Assembly (NCBI GenBank): GCA_032622095.1 | Contig: CP136069.1 | Location: forward strand, 122,998,126 to 123,062,125 | Reading direction: 5' to 3' | Source: Siphonodentalium dalli | Taxonomy: Eukaryota; Mollusca; Scaphopoda; Gadilida; Siphonodentaliidae | Length of the DNA stretch: 64,000 bases | Shown here: positions 24,128 through 34,910 of the stretch, piece after piece | Position numbering within the stretch: the stretch's first letter is position 1 | Layout of the letters: each line of letters starts with the position of its first letter | The notes under the pieces: model-generated | What the model was told of the DNA's origin: nothing | Database searches by the model: none | The model's input: only the letters and a program-made list of their open reading frames with translations | Translations under genes and position numbers: made by a program

Positions 24128-24690
24128 TTTAAAGGGGCAACAAAAATCACACCCATTGGAAAGGCTTTGATCCATAAAGAATGCAGGTGTTATTTCACTG
24201 ATAGGAAAAGTACCTTCAGTGTCAATGCTGAGTGTATGGATATACGGTTCGCTCTGAGAAAATGAGGCATAAACAAGACCAATTTAACTTCAAAGAAGAC
24301 TGTTTCATATGTGGAAAGGGTGCCATATTAGATCCCCATCATCTCGGTAGAAGATAAGTGCGAACAGTAGCGACTGTCCCTATTAGAGACAAAATTTAAA
24401 AAAACATTGACGTATAAGAGAGGATTCGTGGGCATTGAAGGTTCAGAAACGCATTGTAAGTTGCATTGATCTCGTTGCCGCAGAAGCCGTATATCATGCA
24501 TCTTGTTTCTCCGACCTCCGTGTTCTTGGGAGAAATCAATGAAGATCCAGCTGAGAGAAAACCACAGGGCAGAACACCAAATGTCGAAATGCAACGCTCA
24601 TTTCATTCGTTGTGTGTATGGCTGGAGTCTGGGTGGTACAGAACTGTATACGCTGTCCGAGTCACATACTTGTGGAGCTAGCAATTAGGT
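24128..24690 (+). pseudogene. broken N-terminal part of an expanded invertebrate protein family (VAAEAVYH / FKxxCFxCG)
   Basis: Three frames must be joined to read it. 24137-24259 gives ATKITPIGKALIHKECRCYF and then TDRKSTF. 24256-24345 gives DQFNFKEDCFICGKGA with the Cys pair CFIC. 24420-24540 gives DSWALKVQKRIVSCIDLVAA, EAVYHASC, then WLES and ELYTLSESH near 24620-24680. The Cys and His spacing and the VAAEAVYH block are typical of a large family of uncharacterised proteins in cnidarians, molluscs and other marine animals. Stops at about 24346 and 24400 and several frameshifts show it is dead. Function unknown; metal binding is only an inference. Confidence 0.7.
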
Positions 24691-25400
24691 CAGAATCATA
24701 TTCAATAAAACACCTTAAACAGAAATTTGGAAGAACGGTATGGGGAGTATATATTTTTTTCTGAAGTCGAAGGGCGTAGCAACGCCATTTGCTTCAAAGA
24801 TATGGCCAAGTACTTTTTGGTATTGGAGTTGAAATGGATCACGTGTTCGGGTCAAGGTGCTTGTTGATGAACTGTCTAAATTGGGGTTTTAAATTATTTA
24901 CGACGAATTAAACAGGTACAAGCAATCGGTGATCCGGGTGAAAGTACACTCGTGGAGTCTTTTCCAGGTACCTTTTCTCAGTGGGTAGCAGATAACGTCG
25001 ACCACAGCGTCGCTACTATTGATGGTAAAGGTTAATTTCATGGCATTGGGATAACCGCAGTTTCAACTCCGAAAGACGATACCCTGCTTACACCTATATC
25101 AAAAGTGATCACTCGTCAAAAACGTATTATGGTTGAAGAACTAATCGAAGCCAATGGTGAGCCTATCATACACTATATGAAACCTACAAAGCTGGGATTA
25201 TCCACAATAAAGTACCGACCCATGCTTGAGTTTATAACAAAACCAATACAAATGCCTCCAGGTTTGATCCACAGGTCCCCAGAACAAAAATTTACCCCAC
25301 CCCAATAGTACTTAATCCTATAGAAAGGTATCCAACTTGGCCCGGCCTAATTTGTTATCATTTACACAAAGTCCAAAATCAGGTTCAAAATACATAAAAA
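24691..25400 (+). pseudogene. broken middle part of the same gene (ADNVDH block)
   Basis: 24700-24830 reads ESYSIKHLKQKFG, then in another frame SEVEGRSNAICFKDMAKYF. 24830-24905 reads GVEMDHVFGS and DELNRYKQSVI. 24945-25190 reads FPGTFSQWVADNVDHSVATI, DGKG, a stop, FHGIGITAVSTPKDD and MVEELIEANGEPIIHY. 25310-25370 reads RYPTWPGLI. The order agrees with my memory of the family, but a block expected between FKDMAKYF and GVEMDH is absent. In-frame stops and at least three frame changes are present. The open frame 25105-25308 is the longest surviving piece, not a gene. Confidence 0.7.
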
Positions 25401-25836
25401 TAATGTGTGTTACATAAATACCTCGAATATAGATAGAAAGATATATTATTACTCTTCAATTTGATGTATCCCTTGTAAAAATTGGTTAAGAGCACAGGGC
25501 TGACGCAAACCGGCTGTAAACTTTCACTCGTTCGAGATGGTGTCCGCTAAACTGGATCAAATAGTCCGGTTTTAACACCGACTTTAGCTTCAAAAACACG
25601 TTCAACGGTAAGTAGAATATATATATTATACACAAATAGAAGCGGAATTGTTTACTGACCCACCCAAACCAATCATGCCGCACCACGGAATCGTATCTCT
25701 CGTATTCATTGAAACAATCAGTTTCATAAACCCGGAAGAAATTTGCAATTTTCAAACCGGCCAGTTTGTAAAATATTGTAAGCAAGCCGAAATGACGTAA
25801 TACTAATTTGTCATGGGCCAAATGTAAATCAAATAT

Positions 25837-26193
25837 ATTTTAGGACTTCTGTGTGTCTGTTAGCAATGGCCGGGGAAACTGCCGGACGGATTTCGACGAA
25901 ATTTGATACCTAGGGCTACTTTTGTCCGGGGAGTGTTTTCGACGGGTCAAACCGTTACCCCGACCTGACCTTGACCTTCAAAATGGTCAATTCAAGGTCA
26001 AATCGGGTAAAACGGACGGATTTCGACGAAATTTGATACCTAGGGTTACTTTGTCCGGGGAGTGTTTTGGACGGGTCAAATCGTGACCAGGACCTGACCT
26101 TGACCTTCAAAATGGTCAATTCAAGGTCAAATCGCGCCTTTCTCCGGAAAGCAGCGGGGAAACAGCCCGGATGAAGTCGGGTACACCAGCTAG
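25837..26193 (+). mobile_element. Helitron-like fragment ending CTAG with a 130-bp tandem pair
   Basis: CGGACGGATTTCGACGAAAT starts at 25883 and again at 26013. The 130-bp unit is repeated twice and ends each time in TGACCTTGACC and TCAAGGTCA words. The right end reads CCCGGATGAAGTCGGG (a 4-bp stem hairpin), eight bases, then CTAGT at 26190-26194, as Helitron 3' ends do. However TCAAATATA occurs on both sides (about 25828 and 26194), which a Helitron would not make. The class is therefore uncertain. Confidence 0.5.
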
Positions 26194-26779
26194 TCAAATA
26201 TAACGAAGAAGTAGTATATATACGCTCTAAATATTTATGAAGTTATATTCCATATATGTATGTTTTCAATCGGCATTCGTGTTAATTCAGTCTTTGTGTA
26301 TTTATTTAATTTTTATAACTATATATTGTGTTGCATAAGAAGTATAAATAGTACTCATAGCAGACTCGCACAAAAAGGCTGGTTTTGGAAAATTTCAATT
26401 TGCTTCCGGGTTTATGAAACTGAATTTTTCAATAAATGCGAGAGACACGATGCTGAGATGTGGCGTGATTGGTTTGGGTGGACTAGTAAACATTTCCGCT
26501 TCTAATGATGTATAATATATATATTCTACTAACCGCTGATTGTGTTTTTGAAGCACAAGTCGGTGTAAAAATCGCACCCTTTGACCCAGTTTAGCGGACA
26601 CCATCTCGAACGAGTGAAATTTTACAGCCGGTTTGCGTCAGACCTGTGCTCATAACCGGAGTTTTTCTTAACCAATTTTTACACGGGATACATCAATTGA
26701 AGAGTAATGGTATCTCTTTCTACCTATGTACGAGGCATTTATGTAAGAAACATTATTTGTATGCATTTTGAACCTGATT

Positions 26780-26893
26780 GTGGACTTTGTGAAAATGATA
26801 AAAAATTAGGCCGGGCCAAGTTGGATACCTTTCTATAGGATTAAGTACTATTGGGGTGGGGTCAATTTTTGTTCTGGGGACCTGTGGTTTGAA
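26780..26893 (-). pseudogene. inverted copy of the pseudogene's RYPTWPGLI segment
   Basis: On the minus strand the sequence reads PQVPRTKIDPTPIVLNPIE, then RYPTWPGLIF, the same segment as + 25285-25370. It is part of the right palindrome arm. The frame stays open to 27100 upstream, but I recognise nothing in that extension. Confidence 0.6.
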
Positions 26894-27099
26894 CACTGAT
26901 TTGTTATGCCATTGCGGTTGGCTTTCAAATCGAGAAATAAGACAAAGACCGAAATGGTCTGGATTCGTGGAACACATCTGTTCGCCAAACTGCTGAGAAC
27001 CTTCAGCCAAGTCAGAAGTTCTTTTTCTACCGATAATAGACCGCAACAGATGAGTCATGTGTGTTTTCCACTTTGAAGTATATTCAGAATTACGCGACA

Positions 27100-27662
27100 C
27101 AGTTGGGAATTGTGACTATGCGTGACGTTTGACCAGCCACTTTGGTTCAAAGCGGTTGAGATCGGCTTCCATCTGATGATGAGTTTCATGGGAAGCATTG
27201 GTACCACGATGAATGGATGTATCGGGGTTAGACGAGGCTTAAAAACGCTTATGGCTCAAACGTAGTTGCCACAATGCTTTCTGAGAAGGCATTTTCGCGA
27301 GCACTCAGAGCTCGTTTCCTTGTGGACTGAGCCCTTATACTAATAAGCTGTAAGATGAATTTATTTAGGAGGATTCAAATGAAATTTCCAAGTCGACATC
27401 CGATGACAGGGCATCAAACGCGACATCAGATACCGAAGTATCTGCAAAATCAAATGTCGAAGTACATTCAAATATTGAAGTACCCTCGACATCAAATGTC
27501 GAATAAGAGGCAATTTTAGGAATCGCTGCAACTGGTTCTGACAGTTTCGAAGGGGAGAAAGTTAGTCAGGCTGAAGTGAAAGCAATAAATGATCTGTATG
27601 AAAAAGTGTTTGATGGGCCCATCCCAGTTTCGGCTGTTTCCGATTCAATAGAAATGCTCTAA
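27100..27662 (+). pseudogene. broken C-terminal part of the same gene family
   Basis: 27122-27240 reads VTFDQPLWFKAVEI, GFHLMMSFMGSIGTTMNG. After a frame change 27255-27325 reads YGSNVVATMLSEKAFSRALR then ARFLVD and a stop. 27365-27662 is open except for one TAA near 27503. It encodes a Ser/Thr/Glu-rich linker with repeated SNVEV-like words and ends EKVSQAEVKAINDLYEKVF with a genuine-looking stop TAA at 27660-27662. FDQPLW, SFMGSIG and FLVD are family landmarks in the expected order, so this continues the gene begun at 24.1 kb. Confidence 0.7.
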
Positions 27663-29384
27663 TTAAAGAACTTATGTTGTACAACAAGCTTCGAAGTCGG
27701 TGCAGTGGTGTAACAGGCTAACAGCAAGCGCGCAGAACAGTCAATGGGAGACTATCCAATAATTCACCGCGGAGTGAACCGTGGATGCCACTGGTAGAGC
27801 GCCTCAATATTACTGTCGACATTGCAGCTGTTCTGATCAATATAACAACATCAATATTCTTCGAGGGTTATGGTTTAAATGCCGACTTCTTTATATTCTA
27901 ACAATTAACAATTCGATAAGTTAGGTTGAGAGAGTGTTCCAGACTGTGCGTGACATCTTTAGCGGCTCTCAATTGTTTGTTAATGATGGCTTTGCTTCCG
28001 AATTGGATTCTTTCGACGTGGCGATGTAATAGTATTACGCCCGAGTGCGCTAAACATACCACAGCGAGTGACGGAAATATGTTAATGGACAACTAACTGT
28101 GAGTGTATATCATATACAGATGACTTTTAATTCATGAGGGTGTCTACTTGTGTTGATTTTACCATCAAATAACACGTACGCAATGCTCAGTTCACAGAAA
28201 TGAGGCTAACGAGTTATTGTATTTCGATAAACCGGAATTAAGCGGAGACGAAACGAAATTATCCTGTTGCCGGTAAACTCACTTTCCGTTGATCTTTCTT
28301 ATTAATATTATCACAAATGAATATCAAGCATTTTGGCGCGTCTGGTGTATCGATAAGTTGCCTATTTCTCATCGCTGGCGAATATAATACTATTCATAAA
28401 GCATGCATGAGTATGTTGGACGCATGGTTGGTTTAACCCTTTCATCTTCAAAGTCCATTGCCAGCATGGAACTTTAATTATGACTGTTTTCGCCTTATAC
28501 TATAGTGATGAATTAAAGTTTAAAATTAGTAGATCGATGTTTTTTCATTACTCCATACTCATAACATAGATTGATTTAAAGCCTCTTTTTATTACGAGTA
28601 TCGGTACTAGTAGTTGCGACGGATATAAGGACTTTATTGAAGGCACACTATTTTTGGTGAAACATGCCGATAGGGCTATGTTGTATAGTATCTGTAGTGT
28701 CACCATTTATAATCAAAGTTCCGGTGAAAGTTGTTAGCAGTTCAATGTGTAGTTGTAAATAATTAAACATGGATTGATCTGCAAAGCCGAACTGAAGCCG
28801 AACTTGTCATTATATATCGCATGTATCTACTTATATACGCGTGCATATGTCACACATGATCTTCCAAGCGCGTGCACAAAGTGACATTGGATCTATTGAA
28901 AGTATATAAATCATCAGGGTGCCAAAACCTCATCGGTTTGAACATATCAATTGTGACCCACAGAAGTTGAAACTTTTACATCTTGAGAAAAACAGAGGCT
29001 GTTAATATACGAAAAACTTCACGTAACCGCAAATGTTGTTGTCAATGCGAGATCACGCGGTGGATGAACGAGACTTATAGATATAGTGTGACAGTTTTAG
29101 AGATCCTGCATGGGTGACTATGACATGTTTTCGAGATCCTGCTTGGGTAACTTTATGCGTGTTTTGGGAGATCCTGGGTAACTTTTTGCACGTCGCCACG
29201 CGACAATGACCAATATAGCATAAATAGTACTCTTGAAAGAAGTTCAGATTTAGCATGGTTCTTATTTATAATATTAAAGTGAGTATATATATACAACTGG
29301 TAAAGCATACTATATGCCTTATAATAGTTGTATCGTCAATAATTGAAAATAAGTAATAATATAATAATCGTTATTCCATTCCAG
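27663..29384. other. no gene recognised; upstream flank or intron of the FAM20B-like exon
   Basis: No 5' exon or core promoter could be assigned. GAGATCCTG-GGGTAACTTT words repeat near 29100-29190 at ~47-bp spacing. TTTAACCCTTTCA near 28433 resembles the TTAA-CCCTTT terminus of the element at 44975 but has no partner. Confidence 0.4.
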
Positions 29385-29394
29385 AACGGATATT

Positions 29395-29722
29395 ATGAAG
29401 GTTCGGACAAGACTCTCGGTAGGCGTCGCCTTAGCAGTTTCTATCATTTTGTATATATCATACAAAATTCTAGAGCCAGAGTTTTGGCATTACCATGCCA
29501 GTATATCATATAATCTCCGCGAGGACAAAGACTCAGATAAGAACGAAAAGGAGGATAAATCTCTCATGGTGAAATTCGCGAGCAACGTGGAGAAATACAT
29601 CTCAGAAGTTGAATCATTCCATAAAGTTGACTTTGATTACAAGCTGAAGACATCTCCATGGGAACTGGCTGCGAGCTGGGTGAAGCCAAGAGAAATTGTC
29701 CCCGAAATATGCCCAGAACTAG
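29395..29722 (+). CDS. FAM20B: FAM20B-like glycosaminoglycan xylosylkinase, first coding exon (partial gene)
   Basis: FAM20B is a Golgi kinase that phosphorylates xylose in the proteoglycan linker tetrasaccharide. This exon gives 109 residues plus one base. It opens with MKVRTR and a hydrophobic anchor at residues 8-26, as expected for a type II Golgi protein. A charged stem follows (about 41-57). At residues 87-104 is SPWELAASWVKPREIVPE, with PEL at 107-109; this matches the SPWE-AA-WV-PRE-PE-PELG block I remember in vertebrate FAM20B, just before the kinase domain. ATTCCAG at 29378-29384 is a good acceptor and CTAG|GTGAGG at 29723 a good donor. The ATG lies ten bases into the exon, so a 5' untranslated exon is implied. 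The next exon was not found downstream. FAM20A/C-type paralogues are less likely. Confidence 0.75.
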
Positions 29723-30102
29723 GTGAGGCACTTTTCATTCCGATATGCTTGCATTGATTACATTTTTATATATAAATATTATCATATCCATGTTTCACGA
29801 ATTGCGACGTGAGGCGTAGCTATATAAAGGGTGTCCCACTTCATGCACCTCCACCGAAAATTCACAAGCCACCACTGGGTCTCCATCAATCAACTGAAAC
29901 ATCAATATTCATCGCACAAACCAGAATGATCAGCAAACCGAGAGAATTAGGAATTGAAGGTCACAGTCAAGAACGTGGCGACAGAGGAGGGATTAAATTT
30001 GTTTTTACCAAAGTTGAGAGGGGTGCCCCCATCCAGGTCCTAACCTTGGTACTATGTTCAACAGTTGGAAATTTCATGGCTGAAACATCAGTATAAAGAC
30101 AC
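29723..30102. other. start of the intron after the FAM20B-like exon
   Basis: The donor GTGAGG opens it. The open frame 29809-30096 has no motif. GTTCAACAGTTGGAAATTTC near 30057 is one of the recurring AATTTCCAAC words. Confidence 0.5.
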
Positions 30103-30549
30103 AGTGGGTAAATGTGCAAAAACATAAAAGTATTTAAAACATCACCACTAAGAAGAACATGAAGAAATAGATCAACTTTGTTCTTACACCTAACTGTTAT
30201 TTCTCCGATAACGAAGTTTCGCGTGTTTAAGTCATTGTTATGTAAACAAAATTTAACGATGATCTGTCAATAAAAATCACTAATCGTGTAGTATTAGTTA
30301 AAAGTTTAGTCGCAATATGATATTCAAAATATGTTTCAATCTTTGACCTCTTACAATGTTTACCGTCAAGATTTTATTAAACTTTGGTATCTAATTGAAG
30401 TTTGATCGTTAAAGCCACTATAACAGTGATGTTTACTTAACAATGGTTTTGATATGCGAAATATCGTCATTGGAGAGTTATTAATAATGAACATTAGAAC
30501 AATGTCGATCTATTTTTGAATGTACTTGTTGATAGTTATTTTACGGACT
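30103..30549 (-). mobile_element. outer element copy with an empty ATTAATAAC site
   Basis: Its reverse complement follows 40111-41340 from ACAACTATCAACAAGTACAT through CGGTAAACATTG to ACATTTACCCACT, once the insert at 40.2-40.97 kb is removed. At the insertion point it reads CATTATTAATAACTCTCC with the 9-mer once. There is no open frame of note and the termini are unclear. It abuts the TTAA element that starts at 30550. Confidence 0.75.
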
Positions 30550-30703
30550 TTAACCCTTTACCCAACAAACCGACCAAAACCGGCCAAATAAAGCTTCAAC
30601 AGCCTAAAATATCTTCGGTCTGTCTCAATAGAACCATACAAATATGGATATCATTGGAACCGGCTCCTTGACCACATTGTGATAGTTACAGTTATTCCCT
30701 GTG

Positions 30704-30770
30704 CCAATGCATTCTCTTATATATGCGAGTCGACCATAGGTCGCCTCGCATATATAAGAGAATGCATTGG
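30704..30770. repeat. 67-bp near-perfect hairpin (copy 1)
   Basis: Arms of 26 bp starting CCAATGCATTCTCTTATATA pair perfectly. The centre CGACC-ATA-GGTCG pairs again, with one mismatch between the two stems. The same hairpin is at 30852-30918 and 45259-45325. Confidence 0.9.
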
Positions 30771-30851
30771 CCTAAACAAAATTTTTTTTTAACACTTTTT
30801 ACCATTTTTTCTTACATTCTTTAACAATTTTATAATTTTTAATGTGTTAAG

Positions 30852-30918
30852 CCAATGCATTCTCTTATATATGCGAGGCGACCTATGGTCGACTCGCATA
30901 TATAAGAGAATGCATTGG
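30852..30918. repeat. 67-bp near-perfect hairpin (copy 2, inverted)
   Basis: Reads as the complement of 30704-30770, recognisable by GGCGACCTATGGTCGAC at the centre instead of GTCGACCATAGGTCGCC. Confidence 0.9.
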
Positions 30919-30949
30919 CACAGGGCCGTTCTGTTGGGTAAAGGGTTAA

Positions 30950-33900
30950 TAAAATATAACTTATTTAACATGAACCAACTTCGAAGACCTTGAGTCCCTT
31001 TAAACAATTGTTTGATCACCACGTTGTGTGTTTCCAACTCATAATAATTTATCCGCAAGCTCAAATTCTGTTCTTTTTCGGTGACCAATGTTCCAGCTAA
31101 CCTGTTCTCTACGGTTGGGAATTTTACAGCTGAGTGCTATTTGAGTCTAAAATTTCTAAGAAAGTAGGAACATCATTATATTTTGGTCTAAACACAACAT
31201 AACTTATACTAAATACTGTATCATAACAATTTGACCTTATTAACATATTCCATGCAGTCTCGAATTTCCAACTGTTGTTGTTCCAGGCAGGAATTTTCCA
31301 ACCAAAGTTGAGGGGGGGGGGGGTAAAAATACACCAACGTACCATTGTCGCCACATCCCTGCGACCATGCATGTGTTAGTACGTATAAAGGGCCTATATA
31401 GTGTATCGTTGTGTTGTGTGAAGGAAAAATACAGAAACGCCACACAGAATATGGGAGATCACTCTAACGCGAATAAGAGATTTTACCTTTTGTGCTGCAG
31501 AATCGATCAATTCGTTCTGAAGCAAAAACTATAGGAACAGTCTTAATTTAGATATTGATAGGATCTGAAATTTCCTAGTGCCCAAATTGATTGAGGAATT
31601 AAATTTCCAACTGTTGGAATATTTTTACCAAACTTGGCGGGTGGTCAGATTCCCGCAAACCCACCCCACCCACCACATATTATGCCTCATTCACATCGCG
31701 AGAAATAGTCTTGGACCTTTTTTTTGTCGGGGATTATTTTTTGCCTTCGATTTTAGTCGGGGAATATTCCGGGGAGATTGTCTGCGAAAATGTAATTTGT
31801 ATATTTGGTGCAAATAATTCCAATACTCAACCAGATGATGTATCCAGAATCAGAGACCGAGTTGAAATCGGGATAAGTTTCAATAAATTCCCTAAAACAC
31901 TGTTGAGAGCTATAACAATATAGTTTCCGATTATGTCTGTTGAGTCTGTGAAATAATAATAATGTAGCCCTTTGTGTGGGTTGATGTTCTGCTGTATATG
32001 TCATTATATCCTCCCATCACATTTGTTCAATTGTAAATCTAACAGAATTGCGATGCAAGCCATGAGAATTTAACATTCAGCAATGAATATGAAGCATCAT
32101 TTAAGGCAGTGTTGCAAATATAGTTATCCTGCGTCACTATGACTACTTTAAATACCAGAATGTGTCATTGTAACTCGCTGAAATGTGTGGGTTAGTGACA
32201 GTGACTCCAAATGATTGTGACTAACTAAGTATGTCACATTGACCTGATTTTTTTGTCAGTGTTTAATACTCCATCTCTTTGACAAGTAGCATTTACATGC
32301 TTGAATTGTTCGGTGGTTTTGATGGTGTTTGCACTATACTGCTGTTGTGGCACTGGCTTTTAATTCTGCTTATTAAATATGAGTTAACTGTATAGAGCAG
32401 AATGAGGAAACACTTGCGGTGACAACACACTTTCGGCCTTTGATATTGATACTTCTTATTGGTGTGAATAAATAAAAGGATCCGGTGAGAAACACACTAA
32501 ACTTGGGATTTGTTGATGGGGACAAAATCGTGTGTTCGGTGTCATCGTGGGGTACATGGTTATTTGATGCATGGGTGTCCCTTTTTGAACACTGAGGCGG
32601 GCTCAAAATGAACATTCAGTTATCAAATGTCCATGTAATCACAATGTTGACTTCATGGGATAAATTATAATATGCCATTGAAAATTAATGGGGAAACTTT
32701 TGTTTTGTACCGGACTATATTTCCACACGAGAATTCACATGTACACAGGTTGACGATTTGGTCCCCGACTATCACAATTCGGTCCATCTCTCGAGCGGGA
32801 CTATTGTTTTTAATTTGGTCGGTGATCAAGTACTATAGTTCCCGACCAATTGCATTTATATACATAATTTCTAGGTCCCGGACTATTTGTTTTGTTCTTA
32901 TGCTTACGTGGGTAGCGGGCTATCTGGTTCTTCTAGCTCTAGTAGCCTATCCGGACTCTCCACATCCTTCCGAACCTTCATTCTTCTGTTATTGGATCTT
33001 GCCTGAAAATAGATAAATATATCAAATAAATCCAATTGGATTCTTAACCATTTCTGTACTAAAATTTGCAAAGCCACAGTTATAGGCACAGTAAAACGTG
33101 TGGAACAATCAACACATATATGCACGATATACAGAACTGATGAGATACAGAAAAGATGCATGCATCTATAAATATTGCATATATGTTATAATTATATTCA
33201 TATATTTAGAGCCCATATCATATTTAGAGGATCCACAACGAAACGAGGTCTGGACCAAGCCTTTGGTGATGTTCAAACCTAATTTACTGGACGAGTTTTC
33301 TAAATTTCGTTATAAACTGGGGACGAGTTGTACGTTCTATTTATTATTTGATCCAAAACCTCAAGAAAACATACTTAAATCAATAAATTGGATGTGAAAC
33401 TAAAAGCGGCTTCTATAAGGATCTATAAGGCATGCGACGACGTTTCACGTAAATTAATGAAATAAATCAATATCAGTTACAGACACCGATCCTTCTTCAT
33501 TCCTCGTCCCCGATTCCGAATCACACTTGCGCTATACAATAATACATTTGGATATATACCTGGCACTGCTATATACCTGTTATGCGACGACCGTTGCATA
33601 ATTTTAGTTATTATATAATATGTGATGTGATGTGAAACACTCAAATAGAAATGGAGGATAATCTTGCTCAAAATAGTTATTTTTACAAATATTAAATCTA
33701 AACTGACAACACATGCCGTCATTATTATATACTAATTAAATTAAGTGACTCTCGATGGCGAAATCGTTTTCGTTATTTTGTCGCCGACAGTTGCGTCCCG
33801 ATTCGAGAAGTAAATATATATAATTGGGCGTAGTTCAGATAATGTTTTCTATTGAGTGGTACGGTCGATTTGCTTCAGATTTTCGTCGTTGTTGTTGAAT

Positions 33901-34530
33901 GCTACATTCATCCAGTTGGCATTGTGCCTGAATACTAACTTAACAGTTTAACGCACCCTAACAAGTGCATAATATGTCTTAAATGAATGGAATAAGTGTA
34001 GCATCATGTAATAATCAGAGAACCAAAATTTATGATTGTTGGAACTTCATATACTTTGTATGATCGAGGTCATCACAACTGAATTCGGTCAATCTGCAAC
34101 GTTTGATTTATAGTTATGCATGTCACTTTCATATCAACCACACTTACCTGCACCATATACATATAGGGCTGATTTTGGAAAACGTATGCAACATATACGT
34201 ACATACGAAAACAAATTCGCATATCAGAACAAAATGGTATTCTTCGCAAATATCGGCAGTACAAAAGTTACATTTCAGATTCTGTCCTATATATGGCCCT
34301 CGCAGACTCACGCAGATGCGCTCAACAATTGCGCGAAGTGCTTATCTATCAAAAGTTGCTTAAAGGCCCACACAGAGCAAACCCCACCCCGCCATTCTAA
34401 CAAAAAATACAGATATTCAAAATTGTTGCATAAATATCAGTCACATATTCTTGATTGCTGGCGTATATACGAAAGCGCATTGGAACCATCCGAAACACCA
34501 CCGCATGCACCCCCAAATCTACAAATACAC
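30950..34530. other. no gene recognised; scattered AATTTCCAACTG repeats
   Basis: Copies of an AATTTCCAACTGTTG word lie near 31262 and 31603, one followed by a run of 13 G (31311). A frame at 33098-33397 has an AG just before its last 60 residues and could be mistaken for an exon, but I recognise no family. The frame 34120-34542 runs into the minisatellite. Confidence 0.4.
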
Positions 34531-34831
34531 AACTCGTTATAACGACTTGCAAGTCGTTATAACGACTTCCAACAATTCGTTATAACGACTTATAACTCAT
34601 TATACCGACTTGCAAATCGTTATAACGAAGTCCAGCAACTCGTTATAACGAGTAGCAACTCGTTATAACGAGTTGTGAAAGTCGTTATAACGACTTGTAT
34701 AAATGATAACAAGTATAGCGAGTTGTCGGAAGTCGTTATAACGACTCGTTTTATATCTACAAGTCGTTATAACGAGTTATCGGAAGTAGTTATTGTAGTT
34801 TTTATATCTACAAGTCGTGATAACGAGTTGT
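34531..34831. repeat. palindromic minisatellite built on CGTTATAACG
   Basis: Nine exact copies of the 10-bp palindrome CGTTATAACG and about four decayed ones are spaced 19-45 bp apart. Each is framed by AACT, AAGT or AGTT so that most units are longer palindromes (for example AACTCGTTATAACGAGTT near 34638). The array can fold in many alternative ways. No coding sense. Confidence 0.9.
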
Positions 34832-34856
34832 GGCCCTAATGCACATTCGTAGCTGG

Positions 34857-34910
34857 CGAGTCCGATTGCTCTGAAAAATCACCCCCGTAGACTTGAGCAA
34901 TCGGGCTCGC
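34857..34910. repeat. 16-bp inverted repeat
   Basis: GCGAGTCCGATTGCTC (34857-34872) faces GAGCAATCGGGCTCGC (34895-34910), one mismatch. A third CGATTGCTCGAG word follows near 34929. Confidence 0.6.

Larger units (their letters stand above)
25266..26893. repeat. 1.6-kb palindrome (arms ~505 bp) inside the pseudogene
   Basis: 25266-25770 and the complement of 26375-26893 align from ACAGGTCCCCAGAACAAAAA inward to the TTCATAAACCCGGAAG region with about 15-20% divergence by eye. The spacer 25771-26374 holds the Helitron-like sequence. The left arm begins in pseudogene coding sequence, so a piece of the gene was copied in inverted orientation, or two copies inserted head to head. Confidence 0.8.
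30554..30945. mobile_element. 392-bp piggyBac-like MITE with two 67-bp hairpins
   Basis: TTAA at 30550-30553 and 30946-30949 flanks inverted ends CCCTTTACCCAACA and TGTTGGGTAAAGGG. The TTAA-CCCTTT start is what piggyBac elements show. Two near-perfect hairpins lie inside at 30704-30770 and 30852-30918, the second the complement of the first. The stretch between is T/A-rich. No transposase is present. Confidence 0.8.

Noticed and set aside
25486..26505. Conserved peptide pair FRVYET...DWFGW...FRF on the minus strand at 25.7 kb and + at 26.45 kb
   Set aside because: They are the two arms of the palindrome. Most differences between them change the amino acid, so there is no sign of coding constraint.
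33098..33397. Possible exon ending in a 60-residue open stretch after an AG
   Set aside because: The polypyrimidine tract is poor, no family is recognised, it does not resemble the next part of FAM20B, and the frame ends in a stop without a donor.
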